From Lactuca virosa (lineage: Eukaryota > Streptophyta > Magnoliopsida > Asterales > Asteraceae), in NCBI GenBank assembly GCA_928212115.1, contig CAKMRJ010005634.1, forward strand, positions 253,659,936 through 253,723,935: a stretch of DNA of 64,000 nucleotides, in the 5' to 3' direction. Each line of letters begins with the position of its first letter. The stretch's first letter is position 1. Below the pieces are notes generated by a model. The model worked only from the letters and a program-made list of their open reading frames with translations, was not told where the DNA came from and did not search any database. Both the position numbers and the translations under genes were made by a program. Shown here piece after piece: positions 1-11,840 of the stretch.

Positions 1-80
1 AGGATCAAACCCCTATAAGTATTTCTAGGAATATGATTATTATATGCCTCTTAGCTCACCCCTATTCTCGCACGGACATC

Positions 81-607
81 ATGGCAAGATTTTACTTACC
101 AGGAGACCCCTACTTTCGAAACCCGGAGAGTTAGTGGGTAATTAGGAAAAGAGTCGGAAATGGAGCCAGAGGTCGACAACACTCCTTACATAGCCAAGGC
201 TCTCGCGAATCGTATCGACTACATCGAACCTGTGCCCCGTTGGGCAGCATTGATCGAGGGCTGGAGTCGCCATCAACAACAACAATCGCCATTTGGGGAC
301 CAACGAGGTTGAAGTAACCTCAACCATCGGGGACCAAAACAGGGAGACTGCGAATCGAGTTCGGGAACCGCGTGCTACTACAGGCGCTACCATCTCACAA
401 ACTCGAGACTTGGAAAGAGACTACTATTTCAGAGAGCAACTCATTAAGGACCTTATCGCCGCTCAGGCGAAGGTAAAGGAGAGCCAGGATAGACACTCGA
501 CACTCGAAGAGAGAGTGGTCGCAGCCGAGCGTAGGTTGGCAGAACTACAGGACGCATCGGCTTCGTTTCAAGCACCACTAGGGACATATTGTGGCGAGCA
601 GAGTTAA
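81..607 (+). pseudogene. Accessory ORF upstream of gag (gypsy G1), broken
   Basis: This is a remnant of an ORF before gag that is also present in G2 at 44808-45479. It opens with ATG at 81 and reads MARFYLPGDPYFRNPES before a stop. A later open part (about 293-607) contains TRDLERDYYFREQLIKDL and a heptad-like charged stretch ending near the TAA at 605-607. The G2 copy has MAGFHLPGDPYF at its start and TRDLERDFYPMERLIEDL in the same place, so the two are homologous. The acidic middle seen in G2 is mostly missing here. No enzymatic motif is visible; the C-terminal half looks like a coiled coil. Function is unknown. Extra ORFs beside gag are known in some plant Ty3/gypsy lineages. Confidence 0.65.
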
Positions 608-1331
608 TTTTACTCACAAGACCTTGTAGATTAGGTCTGTGAGTATGCGTTGGTGCTACTCTCCTCCATGTGTAGGCACGACCCTGCGAGTTAGTGATTA
701 CACTAGTCCAAAGATTTATTTGCGGTCCAAACTTTTCCTTGCAATGATGTGGTGTAGACCTGCATCAGGCACAAAATTTTCTCTAAAACTAATTATACTA
801 GAATAATACAAAATGAAATGCGCATGCACATTATTTCATTAGGAGCAATACTACTAAGAATTCATAAGTTTATTATATATTGGCTCTCGTTATGAATTGT
901 TTTCAGAACACCATAAAAATTGGAACACGATACACTCAGAACTAAGATAAACTTATTGAGATAACTCACGAGGTATAAATCCTTATTCAAGACTCATTAC
1001 CATCACACTTTTTTAAAAACGTCATGGTTGAGAGGTGTCTTTTTCGTAGGCCAATAGGGTGCGATCATACCAGCACTAATGCACCGGACCCCATCAGAAC
1101 TCCTTAGCTAAGTGTGTTTGGATAAACATAATCCTAGGACGGGAAAAACTTAACGCCCGTACAAAACCTACTTCTACCCACTACCATAACTCCATCTCAG
1201 GATCGTTAGAAGAAACATCAAGAATAGTTCAGTAAAGTGCAAAATTTATATATGTGTATATAAATGGTAAGGATATAACTAGAGACAATCATCCCCACTC
1301 ACGACATCGTTTCTCCCCATGCAACAGGGTT
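608..1331 (+). other. G1 spacer between accessory ORF and gag
   Basis: No coding potential is recognised. It occupies the same place as the spacer between the accessory ORF and gag in G2 (44378-44807). No repeat or hairpin stands out. Confidence 0.5.
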
Positions 1332-1964
1332 ATGTCTTCACAAGAAGGTAACCATCCAACAAGCAAGGAAGCAATCCTGTAGATAGACTCTGCTCCTTTT
1401 CAAGCTGCGGTCATGGCAGCCGTGACAGCTGTCATGGCGCAACTCAATGCTAACAACGCCAGCAGAGGTGAAGGTGGTGTCGGCAATACTAACTGCAGTA
1501 ACAGTCAAGAACACCAGCAGGTGTCTACCAATGAAGACGCCTCAGACCACAAACCTAAGAACAAGAAACGAAAGTTTCAGGACAAAAAGAAGTGCAATAT
1601 ATCTTAAAATCTCGCTAAAAGACAACAATCCGTGGCTGCCCCTGTAATTACGACAGCAGTCACGACTCACGCCTCGACACTAGCCACAACGTCTGTGACT
1701 CCAGCACCGGTAAGACAATATATGGGAACACTCCCAAAGTGTAACAAGTGTGGCTACCATCACAATGGGGTTTGCCGGGTGTTGCATTGTAAAAACTGCA
1801 ACAAGAATGGACATACTTCCCACTTCTGCAGGAACCAGACCCAACGCATCGGTTCAATTACCAATACCAGTGTAAGTCCAGTATGCCACCTATGCGGTGA
1901 AATTGGACACGTCAAGAGAGACTGTCCAACTGAGAGGAATGACGGGGGAGCAGGAGGAGTGTGA
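1332..1964 (+). pseudogene. gag: gag remnant of G1: N-terminus fused to zinc knuckles, capsid lost
   Basis: Gag packages the element RNA. One reading frame runs from ATG 1332 to the TGA ending at 1964, with two in-frame stops (TAG 1380-1382, TAA 1605-1607). The N-terminal FQAAVMAAVTAVMAQLNANN matches FQAAVSAAVTAALAHIQAGN of G2. The C-terminal part carries CNKCGYHHNGVCR, then CKNCNKNGHTSHFC and CHLCGEIGHVKRDC, the last two being CX2CX4HX4C knuckles. The capsid region of about 200 residues present in G2 (around 43450-44250) is absent, so the nucleic-acid-binding part was joined almost directly to the N-terminus. It is not functional as a full gag. Confidence 0.75.
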
Positions 1965-3185
1965 CAAACAAACCAGCAGGAGCAACAAGGAACCTTATTA
2001 GGACTTTTGTAATGTTTCCAACAACAAAAACGTTTAAGTACCATATGTTTGTAATGAATTTGGTATGTTTGCTAAAATTACCGTCTTTCAAAAAGTAGTT
2101 AAAATACTCTCTCGTTCAATCAAATCAAAGACACTCGTATATGACCTTAGGATCATGACCGGTGAGCTGTGATGACTTGGTGTATACATCTGGGTTAATT
2201 ATAATCAAAATACTACAAACTTAAAGCGAATAATTCCGTCCTGACTCCTGTTCCGTGTCTAGTAGTGGGGTTAGGGTAGAGCCAACCACTCGACGATTTC
2301 ATCAATGCCAAATTTCATACGACTTGCATATACCGCTCGATCATAGAGTGACATGTCGGGGATCATGATATAAATATCATTACTAGCTATCAGAACACAC
2401 TTACTACCAGTGCTAGCTGCTGTGGTATGAATCATTTGCAGTAACAATAACATCGATCAAAACGGAACACACTGAAAAGAAACACAATATGCACTATCAC
2501 TCTAACGAATATCTCTTACGAATACAACTTAACACATGTATCACTAAAAAGATCTGTTGTCGTCATTCGATTTCGATTGGTATAGTCCTCACTTTCCCGA
2601 TTAAACGGCTACGAAAAGACCCTTCACCTAACCCAGTGAATATCAAAACCCTCGTCTCCCATAAACGCAAATCCGACACGGACCTCCGGGTCATCTCTCG
2701 TTGCGAAACCCCAAAACACTCACCAGAGGAGCATTATACCTTCCAAAACCTTTCCATAAGTATTTCTAAAAGACCCTTCGGGAATGTCACGCATGTAACA
2801 GATAAGGTTCAAGCAGAGAAACTTGGGACAAACACGGTTAGTCTATCACTACTAAGTGTATACACGAGGATAATATATAATTAAGATTCTACGGACATTA
2901 TATGTGTGTTTCCGCCCTATTTCCTGTTCCTTGTGTGGTTGTGGACTTGGGGCAGAGTCACCCATCCAACTGTCTAACCAACCTTAATTAAATGCGACCT
3001 ATATGCGCAAGTTAATGATAGATGGGCCAGGTACGATTCCTACCATGAACTTCGGGACAAGGCTACCCAGGAGTTCGAGTGAACGTTCTTCCATCCGAAT
3101 AAGTCAGGTCGCGTAAACCAAACCCATATGCTCCCTACCGATCTAATCAAACGAGAAACACTAAAGCAGACCCTATGCAGCGCTC
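1965..3185 (+). other. G1 internal region with no recognisable pol; LTR-like segments
   Basis: Protease, RT, RNase H and the integrase core should lie here, but no motif of them is found in any frame. The segment near 2911-3010 (start TCCGCCCTATTTCCTGTTCC) resembles G1 LTR sequence near 7033-7130, and a weaker copy sits near 2240-2300. An open frame at 2489-2884 shows no family motif. The block probably comes from deletion and recombination between related elements. Confidence 0.45.
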
Positions 3186-3776
3186 CGAGGAGAAGTTATC
3201 ACTTATGACTTAGTACAAATTCGAGAAAGGCTGAAAGCATCTCGAAACCGACAAAAGAGCTACACAGATAAGCGACGCAAACCCTCGGAATTGCGGGTTG
3301 GTGACCGAGTTCTGCTAAAGGCCTCACCGTTGAAAAGAATGATATGTTTAGGTAAACATGAGAAACTAAACCCAAGGTACAGCGGGCCATTCAGAATCCT
3401 CGCTAGGATTGACCCGGTAGCATACAAACTCCAACTGCCACAAGAACTTAATAATGTACATCCAACAATCCACGCGTCAAATTTGAAGAAATGTATGTCT
3501 GACGAGACTCTTGTGAGTCCTCCCGATGAAATCAAAACCATCGAGAGTCTCCACTTCGTGGAAGAACCGTTAGAAATCATGGATCGAGTGATCAAGAGAA
3601 CGAAATCAAAGTCGCATCCCTATTGTGAAGGTCCGTTGGAACGTAAAACGAGGACCCGAGTTCACATGGGAACGCGAAGACCAGATGAAATAAAAATACC
3701 CGCATCTTTCCCCAACTTTCGAAGTCCCGGTCAAAGTGCTAATTTCGGGACGAAATTCCTTCTAACGGGGGGATGA
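3186..3776 (+). pseudogene. pol: Integrase C-terminus and broken chromodomain of G1
   Basis: This is the end of a chromovirus pol. From about 3186 the frame reads RERLKASRNRQKSYTDKRRK, then RVGDRVLLKASP, LNPRYSGPFRILARI, VAYKLQLPQELNNVHP and HASNLKKCMSDETLV. This is the usual integrase C-terminal (GPY/F) module. The chromodomain begins at FVEEPLEIMDR. The frame shifts near 3612, after which the expected chromodomain tail lies in another frame. In chromoviruses this domain is thought to guide integration to heterochromatin. The purine run ending GGGGGGATGA just before the LTR is the likely polypurine tract. G2 carries the same module at 32012-32640. Confidence 0.85.
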
Positions 3777-3778
3777 TG

Positions 3779-6700
3779 TGACAACCGTCAATTTCTGGTC
3801 AAGTCAAAGTCAAGTAAAGTCAACAAGTCAAACCGGTCAACTCAATTAACCTTTCATATTAGGGTATACATTATGTTACTACTGTACAACTCGCTATTTT
3901 AATAAGAAGTTATCACTTGAAAAATCCATATGTTGAGAATTCTCAAACCCTAATCAGGATAAGTGATGAAACTACTTGGTAAAACACTATCCCATACCCT
4001 TGGGGGGCGTATAACATTCATAACAAGGCTTAATGGGGTTTACACACCTTGCGTAGCGAAGCTAAGCATCCAAAAAGGTCTCAAACGAAATCTCTCCCAA
4101 ATCTCTCTAAGTATGTGAAATCTCTCCCAAATCTCTCTAAGTATGTGAAATCTCTCCAAGTATGTGAAATCTCTCCCAAATCTCTCTAAGTATGTGAAAT
4201 CTCTCCAAGTATGTGGAATCTCTCCCAAATCACTCTAAGTATGTGAAATCTCTCCAAGTAGGTGAAATCTCTCCCAAATCTCTCTAGGTATGTGAAATCT
4301 CTCCCATATTTCTCTAAGTATGTGAAATCTCTCCAAGTATGTGAAATCTCTCCCAAATCTCTCTAAGTATGTGAAATCTCTCCAAGTAGGTGAAATCTCT
4401 CCCAAATCTCTCTAGGTATGTGAAATCTCTCCCAAATATCTCTAAGTATGTGAAATCTCTCCTAGTAGGTGAAATCTCTCCCAAATCTCTCTAAGTATGT
4501 GAGATCTCTCCAAGTATGTGAAATCTCTCCCAAATCTCTCTCAAAATCTCTCTCAACTTTTTATAATCACTCGGGGCATCCCGACCCTTGATTTAGTAGA
4601 AAACCGCCCGAAAACGGAAGTTTATGCGAAAAACAGCTTTAAGGAGCCGAACCTTGTCATTTGAACTGAAACTAGCTTAAGAACTGAACCTCCTTCTAGA
4701 ACCGAACCTCCTTCAAGAACCGAAGTACCCTTCGCCTTTGGTCCCTCTTCTGATGGCTTCGCCTGCGAGATGGCTCGGACCGAACCTCTCCCTTTCTGTT
4801 CTAATACATCAACCGAACCAGCCTTCAGTTCTAACCCTCTAAGGACCAAAACTTCGGCCAGACTTCGGAATTTTCACTCTTTTTCCCGGTTTTTTACCCC
4901 AATTTCGTTTTAGGCCCGTTTTCGATGGTTTTCGCACAGGATTTTCATATGAAGCCATATTTTATTATTTTTAATACTCTAGGATCATAAAATAAACTTA
5001 TCCTAAGGATTTTAGTATTAAAACCCACCCATTTTCTTAAGAGTTAAGGCAAAGTACAAAAGTTGAGTCCATTGACTTTTCCCAAAAGCGATGACACATT
5101 CTATTCACTATTCATGCTTTATGCTTTGTGTCACTATTCATATCAGCCATTACCCACTCTTTGTACCTTTTACCTTTCCCCACAAGCTTCCTTAACACAC
5201 ACACACACACACCAAGAGTCAACCACTCTTACACCTTTCTAAAAATCACCAACAACTTCACATTTTAGCAAAATACACTTTTCTCTCTCACTCTTCTCTC
5301 CAAAATCTCGAATTCTCCAGGAGTTATAAGGCTTTTCATACACATTTGGTAAGATATTTCATCCCTCACTTGTTTTCCTTACACTTCTTCACTCAAATCA
5401 AGGGTTCATTACACAAATATCGTCATATTTGTTGTTAGATCTTCGAATCTTGAAGCATCTCCCAAGTGTTCTTGAGTTGAACACTTCTTTTCTTCATCAT
5501 CCATTCTAAGAGAGCACTCAAGGTGAGTTCATACCCCTAAATTTTCATGTTTTCTTCAAGTTTTAGGGGGGGGGGGGGGAAATACAAGTTAAAATACCAA
5601 AAACTTAACTAAATGCAAACAACAGCTTTCATCAGAAAAGTTGAGTCCTATTCATGGACTGTTTTGACCATCTTAAACTTAATATCTTTCAAAATTGTGT
5701 AATATGCAAATAGTTCGGGTTCATACCTTTAAAATTACTCATTGCACATCTCCATACGATATTTCTACAATTTATGGTAATTTTTACAAAACTGTCTATC
5801 ATTTCAGAAACGAATTCGGACCATTCTATGAATATAAACATTTTCACACAAGTTAGGGACTTTTGAAAATCATAATAAAAATTATGAATAAACTACACAC
5901 ATTTTCTAAACTCTCAGAGTTTACAGATTCAGTTTTCGACTTCGTATGATTTTTCTATGACTTTTCTAAAACCGTGCAGATAAGTTAAAGACTACTTACA
6001 TTGTTTACGATATTAACAACGCTTTGTAGTATGTTAAGCAAAGTGCATAACAATAAGTTTCTAAATGTTGAATGTATTTCTTGTTAGTTTACTATCATAA
6101 ACAGAAATTAGTCATTCATGATAAGGTTTTTCCATTCATTTCGAACACATATAATAAACTACAATAAGTATAGTTTATGGAGTTTACGATAAAACACACC
6201 ACAGAAAAGGTTTTGCTCTCAAAACAAATGGCTTTTTCAAACACTACATGATAAACTATAATAGTAATAGTTTATGGATTTCATATCACTAATTTATTCA
6301 TAAAAGGTGATTTCACTTCCACCACGGAAGAGGTTTTATGCTCAAACTATATGTAAACTAGTTAACGTAAGTTGTGAGACAATTCTTCCATCGTACCCTT
6401 AGAGTACGGGTTCAAATTCCTGTAAGTTATAACCAGAGTCTCTTGTAGGGAGAGCGTGATAATTGTGTATAGATCTATATTGGGATTGACACCCCACACC
6501 TCGCTGCTAGCTACAGCCGGACCTGCAGTTCTGCGGGTGACAAGAGTCATAGGATCTTGACGTTTGGAAAACGTTGATGCAGGTTAATTCTCGTTGTAGT
6601 ATGGTTATAACGACTCACATAGGGAGTTAACAATATTTCAAGTTTACAGGGAAAATTCTACTTTGAAAACGGTTTTATCTATTTAAAACTACAAAACACA

Positions 6701-7584
6701 CACATATTCTCGGTCTTGGGATTTAAGGCTACATAAATTTTATAAGGAAAATATTGGATTTTCTTTGGGAACACATTACTATTAGAAGCATTATAAGTAT
6801 AAAACACACACATATTCTCGGTCTTGGGATTTAAGGCTACATAACTTTTTATAAGAAAAATAAGGGATTTTTCTTGAAATATACATTATAAAGTACCAGG
6901 TTTACACTAAATGGCTTTCTTGATATTAAAACTACGTTTCATCTAGAATTGTTAGACTTCAGCTGTAATTGCTAAGTGTACATGTTAAAGTTATATATGA
7001 ATTTAGTCGGAATCGACATAGAATTGGTGGGTCCGCCTTACTTCCTGTTCCTTGTTTGGTTGTGGATCTAGGGAAGACCCATTATATTCGACGGTTTATT
7101 TAACTTAAATTTTATATAACTTATATACGCTGGGTGATTACAGAAGGAATCTACGGGTCTTTCGAGGGTACATTGTTGCATAACATAGGAGCGTTCATTT
7201 CGCATTTAATAAAGAAAATATTGAATTTTTTAGAATCATACTCTATCGCTTTTACAAGGAAAACGACTTCTTTCTCAAATAAAGCTCTTATGAACTCACC
7301 AACATAATTGTTGACACTCTTTCAAAACTATTTGTATTCTCAGGAAATCAGTGAAACAGGAAATCAACAGCTTTTGAGGATGGGACGTTGAATCGTCAAA
7401 CATTTCATTTTTGTCATCATAGTGTAATTGATTTGAAACATGTAAACACATACTATGGTATAACTTTTTCAATTATACTTATGATGGTTGTATTTACTTT
7501 GAGCACTATTATACTCGTTGTTGTGATACTATACATGAAGTCCTCCACCCCCGGACGTTTCCGCCATCCTTGGTTTGGGGGTGT

Positions 7585-7588
<4 letters not shown>
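3779..7588 (+). repeat. 3' LTR of gypsy element G1 (3.8 kb)
   Basis: It starts TGACAACCGTCAATTTC and ends GGGGGTGTGACA, the reverse complement of the ends seen in G2 (45883 and 49060). It contains a 30-bp minisatellite near its start, a short (CA)n run near 5196-5212 and a run of 14 G at 5566-5579. The stretch near 6410-6600 matches the reverse complement of 46400-46600 in the G2 LTR. No gene is seen. Confidence 0.85.
4088..4555 (+). repeat. 30-bp minisatellite in the G1 LTR
   Basis: The tandem unit is about AAATCTCTCCCAAATCTCTC followed by TAAGTATGTG (30 bp), mixed with shorter units lacking the middle. About 15 units are visible. The same array, reversed, lies in both G2 LTRs (31495-31711 and 48441-48725). 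Confidence 0.9.

Positions 7589-7653
<65 letters not shown>
7589..7653. repeat. (TA)n microsatellite at the G1/A junction
   Basis: About 32 TA units lie between the G1 terminus and the copia LTR. The same array stands inside the intact 3' LTR of A (14834-14965), so it belongs to A. Confidence 0.95.
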
Positions 7654-7658
<5 letters not shown>

Positions 7659-7996
7659 TAAACTAAAATCGGTTACACCTTTGCATTCCAAGAAGTAGAA
7701 TCTGTTTTATTGTCACCATAACCTCTCCATATTCATCCTAGTTGTTCTTGGTGTTTTGTGATTCCATTTGAGGCATCACACTTGAGGTGGTAAGTTTTCT
7801 CGAGGCCAAGTTATTCAAGCTACTACACAAGGTAATATTCTAACTAGTTTTTATGATTCAAATATCACCTTGCATGCTAGTTTAGGCTTCATGCTTTGGA
7901 AAATGTTTATTGCATGTATAATTAGAGAAAAATTAGATCCAAAGCATTAGGGTTGTATGTGCACCATATGAATGTTAGATTACATAAAACCCAACA
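7589..7996 (+). repeat. 5' LTR of copia A, 3' part only
   Basis: The sequence after the (TA)n, from ACTAAAATCGGTTACACC to AAAACCCAACA, matches 14970-15310 in the 3' LTR with scattered differences. The upstream half is missing because G1 ends at the (TA)n. An imperfect PBS follows. Confidence 0.9.
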
Positions 7997-7997
7997 A

Positions 7998-8009
7998 TGG
8001 TATGAGAGA
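7998..8009 (+). promoter_or_regulatory. Primer-binding site of A (decayed, Met-tRNA type)
   Basis: TGGTATGAGAGA just after the LTR end resembles TGGTATCAGAGC, the complement of the 3' end of initiator Met-tRNA, with two changes. Confidence 0.7.
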
Positions 8010-8779
8010 TATGGATGTTTTCTATTGTATTGATGCAATTGTGTAATTTTGAAAGCTGAAAAACTTCATTTCGGGATTCTGCCAGGGCCAACTCGCCAAG
8101 TCCATCATTAAACTCGACGAGTTGGATGAGTTTTGCCTTGAACTTGACATGTCCATTATGGCGCTCGACGAGTTGATGAATCTGATGGCAGCATTTTCGA
8201 GTTTGTGCCCTGTTTTGGATTAGGAACATTACCACAAACTGTTTTGGTTTATAAAATTCGATTTTAATGATATGGTAATGTCTATCCCCATCCAATAACA
8301 TGATGTTTGTAACATTCTAAGATAACTACTTGTTTTTGTGATATACAAGTTATTTGTAAAATTTGAAGTTATCATGTACTATGAATCAAATTAGGTCAAA
8401 TTGATAAATGATCATCATATCATAATCGGACTAGTTAATTTGATCTATGTGTGTTTTTGAAAAAGTTCCATAACTTGTCCTCAAGTTATGGAAAATGAAA
8501 AGTCTTTATTTATGAAACCATTAACTAATGTAAGTTATAGAATTCAAAGAGTCTTGAAAGGTTTCATAACTTGTACACAAGTTTGGAATTGGAAAGGTCT
8601 CATTCATGGAACATAAAAATCCATAAGTTCTGAATTTCAAAAGTTTTGACAAGTTACAAAACATGCCCTCAAGTTTTGGAACTTGAAAGGTTGCATTAAT
8701 GAAACTTTAATTCCAAACCCTAGAATTTTAAAAAAATTAAAATTCAACCCTTATACTATTATAATATTAAAGTTTAATA

Positions 8780-8844
<65 letters not shown>

Positions 8845-9626
8845 AAGACAAGTAAGTCTTACCATTAGTAGGCCTCATTCACGAAGTTGGTCTATAAGGG
8901 GGGTATAAGGTTACTCCCTATAAAATGGTGGTTTAATGGTTGTCTACTCTCACCCACTGCTTCCTTGACTGGTGGAGGGTCGTTAGCTGAACGGGTAGGA
9001 TAGGACACTAATTCTCATTAATAAGTATAATGAAAATCATTAAAGTAACTAAAATTTTATAAATTCCCTATCTTAGTTACTTTAGGAAAAATATGAAAAT
9101 GGTGTTGTTCCATGAAATTGCACTTTGCACATTTTTAAGGCGTTAGTGGAGCGTGTGTGGTTAATCGGCACACTAATTTAGGACTGACAATGTGTGGCAA
9201 AGGGTAGCTTGATATTAATCATGAATCAATGGAGCATGTGTGGTTAAACGGCACATTGATTAGGTGATTTGTAACATTAAGAGTACCAAGCACATTTGCA
9301 TGGTTATTCACACCTTGTTTGTGATCCTCGGTATCCCAGTCACAAACTTGAAGGGAATAATCGAGATTTAAACATGCCATTGAAGATTTTAATGAATCTC
9401 AAAAGAATCTAGGAATTTCAATTCATTTAAAACCTAATCTTCAATTTCGTTTTTCCTGGTGGAAATTGGTAAATCAGCATTTACCTACCTTCAAATATTT
9501 TACAATTGGATTACGGCATCCCTTTTCCGAATTTTAGAATATTGTGTTGGATCCTAGCCTTAATATTCCATTTTGGGTGTTATATTAAGGATCCTTATCT
9601 AATCTAAACTTTTTCTTTCTTTTTAG
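8010..9626 (+). other. Long structured 5' leader of copia A (hairpin array)
   Basis: No protein is encoded. Class I hairpins: 8466-8493 (TTCCATAACTTG, loop TCCT, CAAGTTATGGAA) and weaker copies at 8562-8588 and 8650-8685. A conserved block holding CCCACTGCTTCCTTGAC with GGTGGAGGGTCGTTAGC lies at 8951-8990. Class II hairpins: 9142-9177 (GTTAGTG with CACTAAT) and 9224-9261 (AATCAATG with CATTGATT), each over a 22-nt loop starting GAGC and holding GGTTAA. Class III hairpins: 9317-9347 (GTTTGTGA with TCACAAAC) and 9504-9533 (AATTGGA with TCCGAATT), with loop core CGGYATCCC. The same order is found in B, C and D. Role inferred: RNA packaging, dimerisation or translation control. Confidence 0.7.
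8782..8840. repeat. (TA)n microsatellite in the A leader
   Basis: About 29 TA units. Element C has a shorter TA run at the matching leader position (about 40296-40317), and B shows only ATACATATGTATAAG. Confidence 0.95.
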
Positions 9627-10485
9627 ATGTCTACTTCAAACAATGCTTCCAACCCAATCCCTTCCGGCTCTTTCTCCCTCTTGAACTTATGTGGGAGGGT
9701 CATCTTCGATGGATCGAATTTCAATGATTGGATTCGAAAATCCGAATGGATATTCATTATGAGGACAAATAATATGTCCTTGATAAAGAGCTTAAGGAGA
9801 TTGATGGAATGATACTCCCAAACAGATTGCTGAGTACAAAACTCATGAGAGGGACGCGACCAAAGTGTCGTGTATAATGATCGCTACCATGACTGCTGAG
9901 CTTCAGAAGTCCTATGAGGACTTTTGGCCTTATGAAATACACCAGGATTTGATGGAAAGGTACTATCAAAGTGCTCGACAGGAGAGGTATGAGATCATTG
10001 CCTCCATGATCACGACCAAAATGAAGGATGGAGAGTCTATCACGTCCCACTTACAGAATATGAAAAGATTTGTGGACTGGCTGCTGAAGTTGAATGGCAA
10101 CTTCGATGAAGATTTGGCGATAGATATCATTCTACACTCTTTGCTTCCATGTTATGATCAGTTTCGTATGACCTATCATATGGACAAGGAGAAGGTCACT
10201 CTAAGCAAGCTTCAATGTCTCTTGAGAACTGTTGAAAGTAGTTTGAAAGGAAAATCTGTTGTACCAATTCCTACTGCTACTGCCCCTGTCCTGGCAATTG
10301 GACATGGAATGGGAAAGAAGAGGAAAAATCCTTCCAAGAGTCACAAGGGAAAGTCCCATGTTGGATCCTCTTCTAGTGGGACCAAACTTGGTTCTGTCGC
10401 ACCCTCTTCCAATCTAAAGGAAGCCGAGTGCTTCCATTGCCATGAAAAACGGCACTGGAGACGAAGCTACCCCAAATACTTGTAG
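9627..10485 (+). pseudogene. gag: gag of copia A, broken
   Basis: The start is ATG 9627 (MSTSNNASNP), matching MSSNNAASGSNP of element C. The frame is lost near 9811 and resumes at about 9865, running to a TAG at 10483-10485 where C has Gln. The central gag region (LQKSYEDFWPYEIHQDLMER, ILHSLLPCYDQFRMTYHM) is clear. The zinc knuckle reads CFHCHEKRHWRRSYP, so the fourth ligand Cys is now Tyr. Gag would coat the element RNA in cytoplasmic particles; this copy cannot make it intact. Confidence 0.9.
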
Positions 10486-11840
10486 GACATAAAGGATGGG
10501 AAGATCAAGCCCTCCTTTGCAGGTATTTATACTATTCTATCTTATAACTCATCACATGCTAATTCTTGGGTCCTTGATACATGATGTGGTTTTCACATTT
10601 GTTCTGATTTGCAGGGTCTAAAACGAAGTAGGAATGTGGAGCACGGGAAGATGAACTTAATCATAGGGAATAGGAAAATGTCGCATGTCACAAAGATTGG
10701 AGTTTATTCTTTATTGCTTAGTAGTGGGTTAAAATTAGATTTGAATAATTGTTGCTACTGGTCTGATATGGCGAGTAATATTATTTCCATTCACAGTTTG
10801 TATGAACAAGGTTTTAACTTTTCTTTTAATAATGAAATTGGTTCAACAAATGCTTATTTTAATGGTGTATTTTATTTTGAAGCATTACCTTGCAATGACA
10901 TATATGAAATTATGATGGTTGTAGATAACTTAGGAAATAATATGTTACATGTTGATTCATCCAATGATTTGGATAAAGCATGCTTATGGCGTTGTCGTCT
11001 TGGACATGTCAACAAGAAGCACATAGCCCAACTCCAAAAGGATGGAGTGTTAGAGTCATTTGACTTAATGTCGGATGACACTTGTGAATCTTGTTTGGTT
11101 GGAAATTTGACCAAGTCACCCTTCACTGGTTCATGTGAAAGGGGTGAGGGTTTGTTGGATCTCATACACACAGATGTGTGTGGAGCCTTCAGAACCACCA
11201 CAAGGGATGCTAACCGCTTCTATGTGACTTCTACTGATGATTATAGTAGATATGGATATGTCTTCTTAATCAAGCATAAGTCAGAAACCTTTGAAAAATT
11301 CAAAGAGATTAAGCAATAAGTGGAGAATCAATTGGGCAGGAAGATAACGATGCTCTGATTCGATCGAGGAGGAGAGTATCTTAGTATCGAGTTCCAAAAC
11401 TATCTTAAGGAATGTGGAATTGTTTCACAATTGACGACACCTAGGACACCATAACTTAATTGTGTGGCTGAAAGGCGCAATCAAACCTTGCTCGACATGG
11501 TTCGTTCCATGATGAGTTGAGCTTCGTTACCTACCTCATTTTGGGGGTATGCCTTAGAGACTGCTGCCCATATTCTTAATCTAGTCCCAACTAAAAAGGT
11601 TTCCAAAACACCTCTCGAGATATGTACATGGAAGGTTCCCTCATTAGCACAGATCAAGGTTTGGGGTTGCTAGGCTTTTGTGAGAAAAGAAACTCATGAC
11701 AAGCTCGAACCTCGAAGTGAGCGATGTATTTTCATCGGCTACCCACATAAATCCTTTGGATATCTCTTCTATAGACCGAGTGACAATGTTGTCTTCGTTG
11801 CCAGGAGAGGAGTCTTTCGCGAGAGAACTCATATGCCAAG
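10486..11840 (+). pseudogene. pol: Protease and integrase region of copia A, broken
   Basis: The protease site reads D-T-stop-C because the Gly codon of the DTG motif is TGA (10582-10584). The integrase zinc part shows CRLGHVNKKHIAQL and CESCLVG. The core shows the first Asp (LIHTDVCG), the second (FDRGGEY) and the Glu (VAERRN). In-frame stops fall at 11317-11319 and several later places; many replace Arg or Gln codons of C by TGA, TAG or TAA. The frame used before 11840 carries FIGYPHKSFGYLFYRPSDN and is left for another frame after that. Confidence 0.9.

Larger units (their letters stand above)
1..7588 (+). mobile_element. G1: Ty3/gypsy chromovirus (Tekay-like), 3' part with large internal deletion
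   Basis: Running left to right it holds an accessory ORF, a gag remnant, the integrase C-terminus with a broken chromodomain, a purine-rich tract and a 3.8-kb 3' LTR. Protease, reverse transcriptase, RNase H and the integrase core are missing between about 1965 and 3185. The order and protein matches follow G2 on the other strand (28546-49060), so both belong to one family. The 5' LTR lies beyond the left edge. The right end at 7588 (GTGTGACA) abuts a (TA)n array inside a copia LTR, so G1 most simply inserted into that LTR. It is non-functional. Confidence 0.85.

Noticed and set aside
2489..2884. 131-codon ORF in G1
   Set aside because: No motif, no match to any part of G2, and it lies in a rearranged region. 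Kept only as unassigned sequence.
4088..4555. Possible CRISPR-like array with regular 30-bp repeats
   Set aside because: There are no unique spacers; it is a plain tandem minisatellite inside a plant retrotransposon LTR.
5566..5579. Run of 14 G as a possible G-quadruplex or functional signal
   Set aside because: A single homopolymer inside an LTR. The G2 LTR has only a short C run at the matching place, so slippage is the simple explanation.
7509..7691. ORFs made of alternating Ile-Tyr (also at 8683-8868, 14746-15050, 48933-49460)
   Set aside because: These are translations of (TA)n arrays and not genes.
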